A stretch of 64,000 bases of DNA from Salinilacustrithrix sp003476595 (GTDB lineage: Bacteria; Actinomycetota; Acidimicrobiia; Acidimicrobiales; Salinilacustritrichaceae), in the NCBI GenBank assembly GCA_963972525.1, contig CAXAUZ010000021.1, positions 1 to 64,000 on the forward strand, written 5' to 3'. Within the stretch, counting starts at the first letter, position 1; the number at the start of each line of letters is the position of its first letter. The translations under genes were made by a program, and so were the position numbers. Under the pieces are notes generated by a model, which was not told the DNA's origin, made no database searches, and was given only the letters and a program-made list of their open reading frames with translations. Of this stretch, positions 9,003 through 17,527 are shown piece by piece.

Positions 9003-9977
9003 TCAGCGGGAGGGCATGCCCGCGGCGCCCACGAGGCTGCGCACCCGCTTGCGGTGCGTGGACAGGTCGGCGAGGGTCCGCTCGTAGGTCACCCGATCCA
9101 CCATCGCGATGCCGGCCTCGTCCAGGCGGTCGGTGCGGGGCACGGTCGGGGTCCCGTCCTCGTCGACCTCGCTCCCGTAGGTCTCGAGGTACGTCGCGAT
9201 GGCCGAGCGCAGCTGGCGGCGCGGGGTCGCCAGGGGAGCGACGTGCGGGTCGACGCCGTCGAGGAGGGTGAGGAGGTCGTCCAGGTCGGCGACGGCGAGC
9301 GGCGCCGAGGTCGCCGTGTCCGAGCTCTGGAACAGGTGCAGCACCGGGTAGGCGAGGTGCTGCTCGGCGAGCGTGCCGAGCGCCGCGGCCAGGTCCCGCA
9401 GCTGGTGGTCGAGCTGGATGCGGGCGCCGTCCCACGCGCCCAGGACGACGTCTTCGGGGGAGTCGCCGAGCGCGCGGACCGAGGAGGCGAAGGACCGGGA
9501 CGCGACCGAGGCCGAGATGACCGGGAGCAGGTAGGTCACCGACAGGGTGAGCAGGAACAGGCCGGTCGCGCTGACGGCCACGGCCAACACGCGGCCGAAG
9601 TCGGTCGCCGGGGCCAGGTCGCCGTTGCCCAGGGTGAAGAGGCTGTACCCGACGAAGTAGGCCCGCTCGAACCAGTCGACCGGTTGCTTCGTGCCCGAGG
9701 TGCGGATGGCATCGGGTTGCCCCTCGAGCATGAGGGTGAACCCGGTGAGGAGCAGCGCCGTCCACGTGGCCACGATGACGAGGAGGGCGACCGGGCCGAC
9801 GCCGGATCGGAGCCGTCGGTCGCCCGACAGGAGGGGGAGGGTCCGGCGACCGATGGCGGTGATGGCACCGGTCAGCGGGCCTGCGCCCTGGCCCGACCAC
9901 AGCACGGTGCGGAAGACGTCCGCCACGACGAGGGCGACCATGAGGCACCCGAGGCCCACGAGCAGGAAATCGCGCAC
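9003..9977 (-). CDS. Two-helix-type ion channel protein with unusual selectivity filter
   Basis: 324-residue membrane protein. An N-terminal helix (about 3-25) is followed by a pore module: helix at about 60-83, pore loop YSLFTLGNGD (111-120) and inner helix at about 128-153. The rest, about 170 residues, is soluble and mainly helical. The pore loop matches the K+ channel family (usually T-V-G-Y-G-D), but Leu and Asn replace Val and Tyr, so ion selectivity cannot be assumed. The GTG start is set by the membrane helix beginning at once. It lies 9 bp downstream of the PhzF-like gene on the same strand and is probably co-transcribed. Confidence 0.75.
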   Translation of the reverse strand: MRDFLLVGLGCLMVALVVADVFRTVLWSGQGAGPLTGAITAIGRRTLPLLSGDRRLRSGVGPVALLVIVATWTALLLTGFTLMLEGQPDAIRTSGTKQPVDWFERAYFVGYSLFTLGNGDLAPATDFGRVLAVAVSATGLFLLTLSVTYLLPVISASVASRSFASSVRALGDSPEDVVLGAWDGARIQLDHQLRDLAAALGTLAEQHLAYPVLHLFQSSDTATSAPLAVADLDDLLTLLDGVDPHVAPLATPRRQLRSAIATYLETYGSEVDEDGTPTVPRTDRLDEAGIAMVDRVTYERTLADLSTHRKRVRSLVGAAGMPSR

Positions 9978-9986
9978 GACGTGCCA

Positions 9987-10907
9987 CTACCCCGGTGGGA
10001 TGCCGGTGATGCAAGGCGCCGGCACCAGCAGCTCCCCCGAGCCGACGTGCACCGCCCGCCCGCCGACGCGCACGGCCACCACCTCGCTGCCGCGCCGGAC
10101 CGCCTGCACCCGGATCTCGCTCGGTCGCCCCATCTCCACGCCCTGCTCGATCGTCCAGCCCTGATCGAGGCGGACCGCGCCGGCGACCCCGGCGAGGTAC
10201 CCGCACGCGGCCGCGGCTGCCGAGCCCGTCGCCGGATCCTCGGCGACGCCGATGACCGGTCCGAACATGCGGGCCCGCCACCGAGCGCCTCGCACGCCGT
10301 CGACCGGGGCGAGCAGGTAGAGGTCCGGCGCATCGGAGCTGCCGACACCGCCACGCCAGGCGGAGACGTCGAGCTCGGCCCGCTCGAGCGCGGCCACCTC
10401 GCGCAGCCCCACCATCGTGTAGGGCACGCCGACGCTCCAGCCTCGGGGTCCGAGCTCGGGATGCAGGTCCGCCAGCCCCAGGCCGACCGCCTCGACGACG
10501 TCGGCGGGATCCGCGGTGTCGGCGGGCTCGGGCGGGCCGGGGGTCGTGAGGGTGGCGAGGCCGTCGGCGAGCGTCACCTCGACCGGCCCGACGCCCTCGT
10601 GCAGCGTGAGGACCTCCGCACGGGCGAGACCGGCGTCCGCCAGCGCGAGCGCAGCACCGATGGTGGGGTGGCCGGCGAAGGGCAGCTCGGTCGCCGGCGT
10701 GAAGATCCGGGCGCTCCAGGCCCCGTCGCCCAGCCCGGTGAGGAAGATGGTCTCCGAGAGGTTGAGCTCCACGGCGACGCGCTGCATCTGGTCGTCGTCG
10801 AGCGGGGGCGGTTCGATGACCACGGCCAGCGGGTTCCCCGTGTAGGCGCGATCGGTGAACACGTCGTAGCGCAGCACGGTGAGGCGGTCGGGCGGAACCG
10901 AGGTCAT
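9987..10907 (-). CDS. PhzF-family isomerase/epimerase-like protein
   Basis: 306-residue member of the PhzF (diaminopimelate epimerase-fold) family. It shows GNPLAVV (24-30), the catalytic Glu52 in NLSETIF, PFAGHPTIG (76-84) and EDPATGSA (223-230), so both half-domains and the active site are complete. Known members include PhzF of phenazine synthesis and many enzymes of unknown substrate; there are no other phenazine genes here, so phenazine production is not implied. The ATG at 10907 follows a CATCCT hexamer by 6 nt. The ion channel gene follows on the same strand 9 bp later. Confidence 0.88.
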   Translation of the reverse strand: MTSVPPDRLTVLRYDVFTDRAYTGNPLAVVIEPPPLDDDQMQRVAVELNLSETIFLTGLGDGAWSARIFTPATELPFAGHPTIGAALALADAGLARAEVLTLHEGVGPVEVTLADGLATLTTPGPPEPADTADPADVVEAVGLGLADLHPELGPRGWSVGVPYTMVGLREVAALERAELDVSAWRGGVGSSDAPDLYLLAPVDGVRGARWRARMFGPVIGVAEDPATGSAAAAACGYLAGVAGAVRLDQGWTIEQGVEMGRPSEIRVQAVRRGSEVVAVRVGGRAVHVGSGELLVPAPCITGIPPG

Positions 10908-10913
10908 GTCCGA

Positions 10914-10919
10914 AGGATG
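10914..10919 (-). promoter_or_regulatory. Probable -10 element of the PhzF-like gene
   Basis: CATCCT on the minus strand, 6 nt before the ATG. Confidence 0.35.
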
Positions 10920-11022
10920 GGTGCCGCGGCCCGGCGATGGCCAGCGGGTTCATCGCCTCGGCGTTCGAGGTCGGCTCCTAGACTTCCGCTCGGGGATCCC
11001 GCAGGGCGCCTGACGGAGGGTG

Positions 11023-13029
11023 ATGATCGAGGACGAGCGGGCCGAGGGCGGGGCAGGCGTGGCGGTGGGCCCTCCCGCGTCCGCTCCGAGCGGCGAGCTG
11101 ACGGGCATCTGCCGACGCGTCGTGCTCTGGTACGCCGCTGCCGCGGCCACCTGGATCGTGGCCAGCGACCTCGTCGTCAGCATGGTGCGCGACGAAGACG
11201 TCGAGCAGCAGGCCGTGGACGTCGTGAAGGGGCTCGTGTTCGTGCTCGTGACGGCCACCGTGCTCTGGGTCGTGCTCCGGCGGCTGACGCGGTCCTACGA
11301 CGTGCACTTCGCCCGGGAGGTCACCGCCCAGCGCGACTTCTACCAGTCGATCCTCAGCACGTCGACGGATCTGGTCCTGATCTTCGGGGCCGACGGCCTC
11401 ATCCGCTACGCCAACCGGGCGCTCGTCGAGATCCTCGGCTGGGAGCACGTGGACGTGGTGGGCCGCAGGGGCCGCGACTTCCTGCACCCCGACGACGTGA
11501 ACCCGGCCAGCTCGTTCCGTGCCAACCTCGAGCTCGGCGGCAGCAACCGGCGGACGTTCCGCATGGCGCACCGGGACGGCACCTACCGGACCCTCGAGAT
11601 GGCGATGTCGTCGATCCCGCTCGGCGATGGCACCGAGGGTGCCGTCATCGTGGCCCGCGACGTCACCGAGCGAGCCCGTGGCGAGCAGCAGCTGCGGGCC
11701 GCGCTGGCCGAGGACGCGACCGGTCTCCCGAACCTGCGCATGTTCGTGGCCGAGATGGAGCGCCTCGGCGACGTCACCGTCGTCGGGCTCGACGCCATCG
11801 TGCTGCTCGTCGACATCGACCGCTTCGGGGACATCAACGCGCTGCACGGGCGGGTCGGTGGCGATGCGGTCCTGCTCGAGCTCTCCCGCCGGATGGAGGC
11901 AGCCCTCCCCGAGGCCATCGGGTTCTGGCGCCACGGCGCTGACGAGATCCTCGCCGTGCTCCTGGAGGACCCGGCGCAGACCGCGACCGAGAGCGGGGTG
12001 GGCCTGGCCCGGCTGATCGAGCGCGTCCAGCACGAGGCGGCCGCGCCGATCGCCATCGACGACTCCGATCGGCGGCTGTCGGTGAGCGTGTCGGTGGGCC
12101 TCGCCCGGCTGCCGGTCGACTGCGGGGTGCCGGAGGACTCCCTGAGCTCGCAGATGCTGCGCAACGCGGAGGACGCGCTCGCCGAAGCCAAGCAGCACCC
12201 CGATCGCAGCGCGCTGCGCATCCAGCGCGACGCCGGGGCGGGCAGCGAGCGCGCCCTGGTGATCGAGCAGCTGCACCGGGCGGTCGAGCGCGGTGAGCTC
12301 GTCGTCCACTTCCAACCCAAGATCCGCCTCGCCGACCTGTGCGTCGTCGGGGCGGAGGCCCTCGTGCGGTGGGAGCACCCGGAGCGGGGTCTGCTGCTGC
12401 CCGACGAGTTCCTCCGAGCGGTGGACGAGGCCAACCTCACCGCGGCGATGACGCGCGGCGTGCTGCAGAACGCGCTCGCGCAGGTCCCCGGGTGGCTCGG
12501 CGCCGAGGGGTGCGCCCAGGACTTCGAGGTCTGCGTGAACATCACCCTCGACGACCTGCGGCGACGTCGCTTCGTCGACGACGTCTTCGACGCCCTGCAC
12601 GAGAGCGGGGTCGAGGCGCGGCACCTGTGCCTGGAGCTGACCGAGCAGACGATGCTCGCCGACGCGCTCGGCGCCAGCACCGTGGTGGCCGAGCTCCGTC
12701 GGGCCGGCATCCGCGTCGCCATCGACGACTTCGGCACCGGCTACTCGAGCCTCGAGCACATCCGCATCTTCGAGGTGGACGAGCTGAAGATCGACAAGGG
12801 CTTCGTGCAGCAGATCGGTCGGAGCCGCACCGACGAGGCCATCGTCGACTCGATCCTGGCCATCGCCGGCCGTCTCGGCGTGCGGGTCACCGCCGAGGGC
12901 ATCGAGGCGTCCGAAGCCCTCGAGTACCTCCGCCAGCGCGGGTGCCACGACGGGCAGGGCTTCCTCTTCAGCCCTGCCGTCCCGGCCGAGGAGTTCGCCC
13001 CCGGCCGGTCGTGGGCGCCGCTGCCCTAG
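11023..13029 (+). CDS. Membrane PAS-GGDEF-EAL protein, probable c-di-GMP phosphodiesterase
   Basis: 668-residue signalling protein. Two membrane helices (about 33-53 and 68-87) precede a PAS domain (about 107-215), a GGDEF-like domain (about 225-395) and an EAL domain (about 410-660). The GGDEF signature reads HGADE at 304-308, so cyclase activity is unlikely. The EAL domain keeps its catalytic set: EAL 445-447, Asn506, the Glu of LELTEQT, DDFGTG from 568, the Lys of LKIDKG and the Glu of AEGIEA. The protein should therefore hydrolyse c-di-GMP in response to a PAS or membrane signal. A GTG one codon upstream is an alternative start. It overlaps the convergent epimerase gene by 4 bp. Confidence 0.92.
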   Translation: MIEDERAEGGAGVAVGPPASAPSGELTGICRRVVLWYAAAAATWIVASDLVVSMVRDEDVEQQAVDVVKGLVFVLVTATVLWVVLRRLTRSYDVHFAREVTAQRDFYQSILSTSTDLVLIFGADGLIRYANRALVEILGWEHVDVVGRRGRDFLHPDDVNPASSFRANLELGGSNRRTFRMAHRDGTYRTLEMAMSSIPLGDGTEGAVIVARDVTERARGEQQLRAALAEDATGLPNLRMFVAEMERLGDVTVVGLDAIVLLVDIDRFGDINALHGRVGGDAVLLELSRRMEAALPEAIGFWRHGADEILAVLLEDPAQTATESGVGLARLIERVQHEAAAPIAIDDSDRRLSVSVSVGLARLPVDCGVPEDSLSSQMLRNAEDALAEAKQHPDRSALRIQRDAGAGSERALVIEQLHRAVERGELVVHFQPKIRLADLCVVGAEALVRWEHPERGLLLPDEFLRAVDEANLTAAMTRGVLQNALAQVPGWLGAEGCAQDFEVCVNITLDDLRRRRFVDDVFDALHESGVEARHLCLELTEQTMLADALGASTVVAELRRAGIRVAIDDFGTGYSSLEHIRIFEVDELKIDKGFVQQIGRSRTDEAIVDSILAIAGRLGVRVTAEGIEASEALEYLRQRGCHDGQGFLFSPAVPAEEFAPGRSWAPLP

Positions 13030-13433
13030 AGGTTCTCCTGCACCAGCTCGATCAGGGTGCCGAAGCTGCCCTTCGGGTGGATGAAGGCGACCGTGGTGCC
13101 ACGCGACCCTGGGCGGGGCGCCTGGTCGATGGGGGTGGCGCCGGCGGCGACCATCGACTCGAGGGCCTGGGCGCAGTCGTCGACCCGGTAGCCGATGTGG
13201 TGCAGGCCCTCGCCCTTCTTCTCCAGGAACTTGGCGATGGGCGAGTCGTCGCGGGTCGCTGCGGTGAGCTGGATGTAGGAGTCGGCCACCTTCACCAGGG
13301 CCTCCTCGACGCCGTCGGAGTCGACGACCTCACGGTGGTCGACCTCGGCGCCGAAGGCCTCGGCGTAGTAGGCGATGGCGGCGTCGAGGTCCTTGACGGC
13401 GATGGCGACGTGGTCGATCTCGGTCAGCAGCAT
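13026..13433 (-). CDS. mce: Methylmalonyl-CoA epimerase
   Basis: 135-residue vicinal-oxygen-chelate protein that interconverts the (S) and (R) forms of methylmalonyl-CoA. The N-terminal IDHVAIAV supplies the first metal ligand (His8), LHHIGYRV the middle His, and the C-terminal GTLIELV the Glu. Length and motif order fit the methylmalonyl-CoA epimerase family. The ATG at 13433 follows TACATT by 7 nt. It works between propionyl-CoA carboxylase (left edge of the window) and B12-dependent methylmalonyl-CoA mutase (not in the window), which links it to the cobalamin operon at 42-52 kb. Confidence 0.92.
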   Translation of the reverse strand: MLLTEIDHVAIAVKDLDAAIAYYAEAFGAEVDHREVVDSDGVEEALVKVADSYIQLTAATRDDSPIAKFLEKKGEGLHHIGYRVDDCAQALESMVAAGATPIDQAPRPGSRGTTVAFIHPKGSFGTLIELVQENL

Positions 13434-13440
13434 GACCCGA

Positions 13441-13446
13441 AATGTA
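13441..13446 (-). promoter_or_regulatory. Probable -10 element of the epimerase gene
   Basis: TACATT on the minus strand, 7 nt before the ATG; a leaderless start is likely. Confidence 0.5.
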
Positions 13447-13503
13447 GTGCGATCGGACCAGCCGGAATCCCATCTGGGCGCACCGATCCGACAAGATGAC
13501 CGG

Positions 13504-13514
13504 TCGGTAACCGA
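13504..13514. promoter_or_regulatory. Small inverted repeat TCGGT-A-ACCGA
   Basis: An 11-bp inverted repeat in the 103-bp gap between the epimerase and the MDR oxidoreductase, placed 22 bp upstream of the latter. A possible operator; short enough to be chance. Confidence 0.2.
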
Positions 13515-13536
13515 GCTGACCGGAGGAACCAGCCAC

Positions 13537-14703
13537 ATGACCACGATGACCAAGGCCTACGCGATCACCGCTGAGGCCGTCGCTGCCGAGACGGAGGCGA
13601 ACGGTGGTGACATCGCCGCCATCGATGTCTCCAAGGTGGTCCAGCTCGACGACCTCGAGCTGCGCGATCTCGGTCCGCGAGACGTGAAGCTGAAGATCCT
13701 GGCCGTGTCGGCCGAGCACAACATCGACCACGCCGCCACCGCCGACACCATCAACATCGCCGAAGCCCGGGGCGGCAAGATCTACCCCGGCAACTCGGCC
13801 GTCGGCGAGGTCATCGAGGTCGGCGCCGAGGTGACGGCCTTCACCGCGGGCGACGTCGTCATCACCCACTGCAACGGGGACCCCGATCGCTTCGGCTTCC
13901 CCCTGCGCATCTGGGCCTACGACATGCCCGACTCCATCGGCTGGTACTCGAAGGAGGCCGTCGTCGAGGACTGGCAGATCATCAAGGCCCCGCTCGACTC
14001 CGGGCTGAACCTGTGGGAGATCGCCGCCCTGCCGCTGCGGGCACCGACCGCCTACCACCTGTGGCGCCGCGCCCTGGGCATCTACCGGGTCAAGGTCCCC
14101 TACGAGCGCCAGGCCCGCCTCAACGTGCTCAGCTTCGGCGGCGGCGTGGGCGAGCTGTTCCTGATGCTGGCCAAGGCCGAGGGCCACAACGCCTTCTTCT
14201 GCGCCGGGTCCAAGGAGCGCCGTGACGCCCTCGAGAAGCACGGCATCGTCGGCATCGACCAGAAGCAGTTCAACCGATTCGCCTCCTCGGATGACGTGAA
14301 GGCGTTCAACAAGCACGTGAAGGGGCTGACCGACGGCGTCGGCATGCACCTGGTGTGCGACATGCTGCGCGGCCCGGTCTTCGAGGCCGGCCTCGCCGTC
14401 CAGGCCCGTCTCGGCGTGAACGTCAGCGCCGGGTGGCAGCTCTCCCAGGTCGTCTCCTACAACTCCACGGTGCAGTCGGTGAAGCAGGTCACCATCGACC
14501 ACACCCACTACGAGACGCCCGAGGGGTGCGAGGCCGCCACCGAGCTGTACGGCTCGGTCTTCAAGCCCACGATCCACGACGAGATCTACTCCTTCGAGGA
14601 CCTGCCCCGGTGCTTCCAGGAGATGCACGAGAACACCCAGACCGGCATCCCGATCATCCGCGTCGCCGACGAGATGCCCGAGTCCGTCAAGGACCTCGTC
14701 TGA
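13537..14703 (+). CDS. MDR-superfamily (alcohol dehydrogenase-like) oxidoreductase
   Basis: 388-residue medium-chain dehydrogenase/reductase. The N-terminal GroES-like part includes VGEVIEVGAEVTAFTAGDVV, and the Rossmann motif is SFGGGVGELFL. Structural zinc cysteines are not evident, so it is probably a zinc-independent reductase. It has some features of crotonyl-CoA carboxylase/reductase relatives, but at 388 residues it is shorter than those enzymes (about 440), so I do not assign that activity. GGAGG lies 10 nt before the ATG. The neighbouring epimerase and thiolase suggest acyl-CoA metabolism, by context only. A strong hairpin ends the gene. Confidence 0.75.
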   Translation: MTTMTKAYAITAEAVAAETEANGGDIAAIDVSKVVQLDDLELRDLGPRDVKLKILAVSAEHNIDHAATADTINIAEARGGKIYPGNSAVGEVIEVGAEVTAFTAGDVVITHCNGDPDRFGFPLRIWAYDMPDSIGWYSKEAVVEDWQIIKAPLDSGLNLWEIAALPLRAPTAYHLWRRALGIYRVKVPYERQARLNVLSFGGGVGELFLMLAKAEGHNAFFCAGSKERRDALEKHGIVGIDQKQFNRFASSDDVKAFNKHVKGLTDGVGMHLVCDMLRGPVFEAGLAVQARLGVNVSAGWQLSQVVSYNSTVQSVKQVTIDHTHYETPEGCEAATELYGSVFKPTIHDEIYSFEDLPRCFQEMHENTQTGIPIIRVADEMPESVKDLV

Positions 14704-14719
14704 CCCGTCCCTGATGTTC

Positions 14720-14757
14720 TGGCAGCGGCTGCGGAACATGTTCCGCAGCCGCCGCCA
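14720..14757. terminator. Large bidirectional hairpin between convergent genes
   Basis: A perfect 28-bp palindrome (14725-14752) is extended by four more pairs after one mismatch. It lies between two convergent stop codons, 60 bp apart. There is no T-tract, which is common for GC-rich actinobacterial terminators. Confidence 0.7.
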
Positions 14758-14762
14758 GGAGG

Positions 14763-15647
14763 TCAACGGCCCCAGCCGGGGGACTGGGCGATGAACTCGT
14801 CCATCAGCTCCAGGGCGGCGGGCATGCCGTCGGCGGTGGGCATGTCGGCGAGCTCGTCGCTGTAGGAACCCACCGGCGGGAACCACGGGATCGGGGTCTC
14901 CGGGTGCTGGGCCTCCATCCACGTGCGGAAGTCCTGGCGGAACGCATGGGCCTCGTCCCACGGGTCGGCATCCAGCAGCACGATGCGCTCGAGCAGCGAG
15001 CCGTCGAAGCGGAAGACGTGGTCCTCCTCGATCGACAGGCCCGCCGCGCCGTGGAAGTCGTCCGCACGTCGGATCGGGCACACGACGTCCTCCTCGGCGC
15101 CCGTCCGGCACGGGCCGGTCCTCGTCCACCGGTCCCCGGCCGCCTGGAACGCCGGGTCGGTCAGCTTGGCCGGCTGGACGGGGCTGGCGGACGGGACGAA
15201 CCGCTCGGCCACCGCAGCCGGGTCTCCCGTGTTGTAGACGTCCACGAAGTCGTCGACGAGCGCCGTCCGCATCGTCAGCGGGTCCCCCTCCGGCGCTTCG
15301 GCGGGGGCCAGCTCGACCCGGTCACCGCCGTCGGCGACCGCGAACCCGATCGCCGCGACGGCGATCCCGGCTGCTGCTGCCGCGACGAGCGGCCACCGCC
15401 TGCGCCGGCGCGCCGGTGCCGTCGGCGTGGGCCGGAGCGCGTGCTCCCGTTCGAGATCGATCACCATCACTCGTCCTCCAGTCGATGTGCCCTCGGGTGC
15501 GAGCCCCAGGGCATCGGTCACGGGTTCGCCGTCGACGACGTCGGGGATCGGTCCCCGAGCGGTCACCTCGGCGAGGGTGATGGGTGCGACACCGTCGGCG
15601 GCACGCCGGATGGCGCGTGCGATCAGGTCGTCGTGGGACTCAGACAC
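14763..15647 (-). CDS. Single-pass membrane protein paired with an ECF sigma factor (candidate anti-sigma)
   Basis: 294 residues: about 85 N-terminal cytoplasmic residues, an Arg-rich stop, one membrane helix (about 92-110) and an outer domain of about 180 residues. The outer part begins DDFVDVYNTGDPAAVAERF, reminiscent of SnoaL/NTF2-like folds. No H-x3-C-x2-C zinc motif is present. The GTG start lies 8 nt inside the end of the sigma-factor gene, so the two are translationally coupled. By position and topology it is a candidate anti-sigma factor or surface sensor, but no sequence motif proves it. Confidence 0.6.
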   Translation of the reverse strand: MSESHDDLIARAIRRAADGVAPITLAEVTARGPIPDVVDGEPVTDALGLAPEGTSTGGRVMVIDLEREHALRPTPTAPARRRRRWPLVAAAAAGIAVAAIGFAVADGGDRVELAPAEAPEGDPLTMRTALVDDFVDVYNTGDPAAVAERFVPSASPVQPAKLTDPAFQAAGDRWTRTGPCRTGAEEDVVCPIRRADDFHGAAGLSIEEDHVFRFDGSLLERIVLLDADPWDEAHAFRQDFRTWMEAQHPETPIPWFPPVGSYSDELADMPTADGMPAALELMDEFIAQSPGWGR

Positions 15648-16116
15648 GGGTCTCCACCTCCAGCTGCCGGCGCAGGCGTGACAGTCCCCGGCGCACGTGG
15701 GTGGCCACCGTCGCGGTGGCGCAACCGAGCAGCGCGCCGACCTCGGCGTGGCGGTACCCGAGGCCGTGCACCATCCACACGGCGACCCGCTGGTGCTCCG
15801 GGAGCTCGGCCAGCAGGGCCAGCAACGTGAGCTCGGGGTCGGGGTCCTCCCGCGGATCCTCCATCCCGTCGGCGGGGCAGGGTTCCTCCCGGCGCCGGGC
15901 GTCCCGGAGGGCCCGGGACCGACCGACCCGGTACAGGTACCCGATCGGGTTGTCCAGGCCGTCGAGGCGCTCCCGGTGCTGCCACGCCCATGCGAGGGCA
16001 TCCGCTGCGGCGTCCCGGCCGACCTCGGCGCCGAAGGCGCCGCTCAAGGCCGTGCGCAGGCGCGGCTCGGCCTGCTCGAAGAACGTGGCGAACGTCGCCG
16101 ACGGGTCGTCATCCAT
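15640..16116 (-). CDS. ECF-family RNA polymerase sigma factor
   Basis: 158-residue group IV sigma factor. The sigma-2 region spans about residues 10-75 (AADALAWAWQHRERLDGLDN) and the sigma-4 helix-turn-helix about 100-150 (HAEVGALLGCATATVATHVR). It lacks the long N-terminal extension of group I-III factors. The ATG at 16116 is preferred over an upstream TTG because TTGGAGA provides a ribosome site. The downstream membrane protein overlaps by 8 nt. Its regulon and trigger are unknown. Confidence 0.85.
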   Translation of the reverse strand: MDDDPSATFATFFEQAEPRLRTALSGAFGAEVGRDAAADALAWAWQHRERLDGLDNPIGYLYRVGRSRALRDARRREEPCPADGMEDPREDPDPELTLLALLAELPEHQRVAVWMVHGLGYRHAEVGALLGCATATVATHVRRGLSRLRRQLEVETRV

Positions 16117-16202
16117 CGTCTCCAAGAGCCCGCAGCACCCCGATCGCGTGACATGGACCTCCAGATGATCCGACGCCTGCCCGGGCCTGCCGTCAACCGC
16201 AT

Positions 16203-16214
16203 TACCGCGCGGTA
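16203..16214. promoter_or_regulatory. Perfect palindrome TACCGCGCGGTA near the thiolase promoter
   Basis: A 12-bp perfect palindrome in the divergent gap between the sigma-factor gene and the thiolase. It overlaps the expected -35 region of the thiolase promoter (-10 at 16227), a good place for a TetR-type repressor. Confidence 0.35.
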
Positions 16215-16226
16215 GCGGTGCCTGGT

Positions 16227-16232
16227 TACCGT
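16227..16232 (+). promoter_or_regulatory. Possible -10 element of the thiolase gene
   Basis: TACCGT lies 36 nt before the ATG, so this message would have a short leader. Confidence 0.3.
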
Positions 16233-16268
16233 TCGGAGCAGAACAACCATCGACGGGGGAGTTGCCCT

Positions 16269-17453
16269 ATGTCCGGATCCGTGATCCTCACCGGTGCCCG
16301 CACGCCCATCGGCAAGCTGTCAGGGGCCTTCGCCTCGATGGCGGCCACGGACCTGGGTGGCGTCGCCATCAAGGGCGCGCTCGAGAAGGCCGGGATCGCT
16401 CCCGACCAGGTCGACTACGTGGTCATGGGCCAGGTGATCCAGGCCGGGGCCGGCCAGATCACCGCCCGCCAGGCCGCCTTCAACGCCGGCATCCCCATGG
16501 ACGTCCCGGCCACGACCATCAACAAGGTGTGCCTGTCGGGCCTGAACGCCATCTACCTGGCCGACCTCATGATCCAGGCCGGTCAGGCCGACATCGTGGT
16601 CGCCGGCGGCATGGAGTCCATGACCAACGCCCCGTACCTGCTGCCGGGCGCCCGCAGCGGCTACCGCATCGGTGACCAGAAGGTCGTCGACTCGATGATG
16701 CACGACGGCCTCTTCTGCGCCTTCGACATGTGCGCCATGGGCGCCGGCACCGAGAAGTACGCCGCCTCCGCCGGCCTCGAGCGCCAGCCCCAGGACGAGT
16801 TCTCGGCCCAGAGCCACCAGCGGGCGGCGGCTGCGGCCAAGAACGGCCTCTTCGACGACGAGATCGTCCCGGTCCCCGTGCCCCAGCGCAAGGGCGACCC
16901 GGTCATGGTCAGCGAGGACGAGGGCGTCCGTGGCGACACCACCGGCGAGTCCCTCGCCCAGCTGCGCCCCGCCTTCGACAAGGCCGGCAACATCACCGCC
17001 GGCAACGCCAGCCAGATCTCCGACGGCGCCTCCGCCACCATCGTGGTCTCCAAGGCCAAGGCCGAGGAGCTCGGCATCACGCCGCTCGGCGAGGTCGTGG
17101 GCTACGGCCAGGTCGCCGGTCCCGACCCGTCGCTGCTCACCCAGCCGAGCCGGGCCATCAAGGACGCCCTCCAGCGCTCGGGCATGTCGCAGGACCAGCT
17201 CGGCCTGTACGAGCTGAACGAGGCCTTCGCCGCCGTCGGCCTGGCCTCCATGACCGACCTCGGCATCTCCGACGACATCGTCAACGTCAACGGCGGCGCC
17301 ATCGCCCTCGGCCACCCCGTGGGCATGTCCGGCAACCGCCTCGCGCTGCAGTTGCTGCTCGAGATGAAGCGCCGCGGCGTGGAGTACGGCGCCGCCGCGC
17401 TGTGCGGCGGTGGCGGCCAGGGCGACGCCATCATCGTCAAGACCCTCAATTAG
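16269..17453 (+). CDS. Acetyl-CoA C-acyltransferase (thiolase)
   Basis: 394-residue thiolase, joining or splitting acyl-CoA and acetyl-CoA. The nucleophilic Cys88 lies in INKVCLSG, the active-site His349 in GHPVGMSG and the second Cys379 in CGGGGQG; all three are intact. The GGMESM segment is also typical. Length matches the tetrameric biosynthetic or degradative thiolases (about 390); sequence alone does not tell acetoacetyl-CoA from 3-ketoacyl-CoA specificity. The gene stands alone on its strand and is closed by an intrinsic terminator. A palindrome upstream suggests repression. Confidence 0.93.
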   Translation: MSGSVILTGARTPIGKLSGAFASMAATDLGGVAIKGALEKAGIAPDQVDYVVMGQVIQAGAGQITARQAAFNAGIPMDVPATTINKVCLSGLNAIYLADLMIQAGQADIVVAGGMESMTNAPYLLPGARSGYRIGDQKVVDSMMHDGLFCAFDMCAMGAGTEKYAASAGLERQPQDEFSAQSHQRAAAAAKNGLFDDEIVPVPVPQRKGDPVMVSEDEGVRGDTTGESLAQLRPAFDKAGNITAGNASQISDGASATIVVSKAKAEELGITPLGEVVGYGQVAGPDPSLLTQPSRAIKDALQRSGMSQDQLGLYELNEAFAAVGLASMTDLGISDDIVNVNGGAIALGHPVGMSGNRLALQLLLEMKRRGVEYGAAALCGGGGQGDAIIVKTLN

Positions 17454-17473
17454 CACACCCTCCGAAGCCCGTT

Positions 17474-17527
17474 CTGGCCTACCGATCCCCTCGCATGCGG
17501 GGGAATCGGTAGGCCAGTTCGCATTTT
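17474..17527 (+). terminator. Intrinsic terminator after the thiolase
   Basis: CTGGCCTACCGAT and its exact complement form a 13-bp stem with an inner GC helix, followed by a TTTT tract. This is the best-formed intrinsic terminator in the window. It ends at the stop codon of the convergent next gene. Confidence 0.85.

Noticed and set aside
9987..10907. Phenazine biosynthesis locus
   Set aside because: Only a PhzF-family protein is present; no other phenazine genes surround it, and the family is broad.
13537..14703. Crotonyl-CoA carboxylase/reductase
   Set aside because: The protein is about 50 residues shorter than that family and its diagnostic CO2-binding residues cannot be confirmed by eye, so only the superfamily is given.
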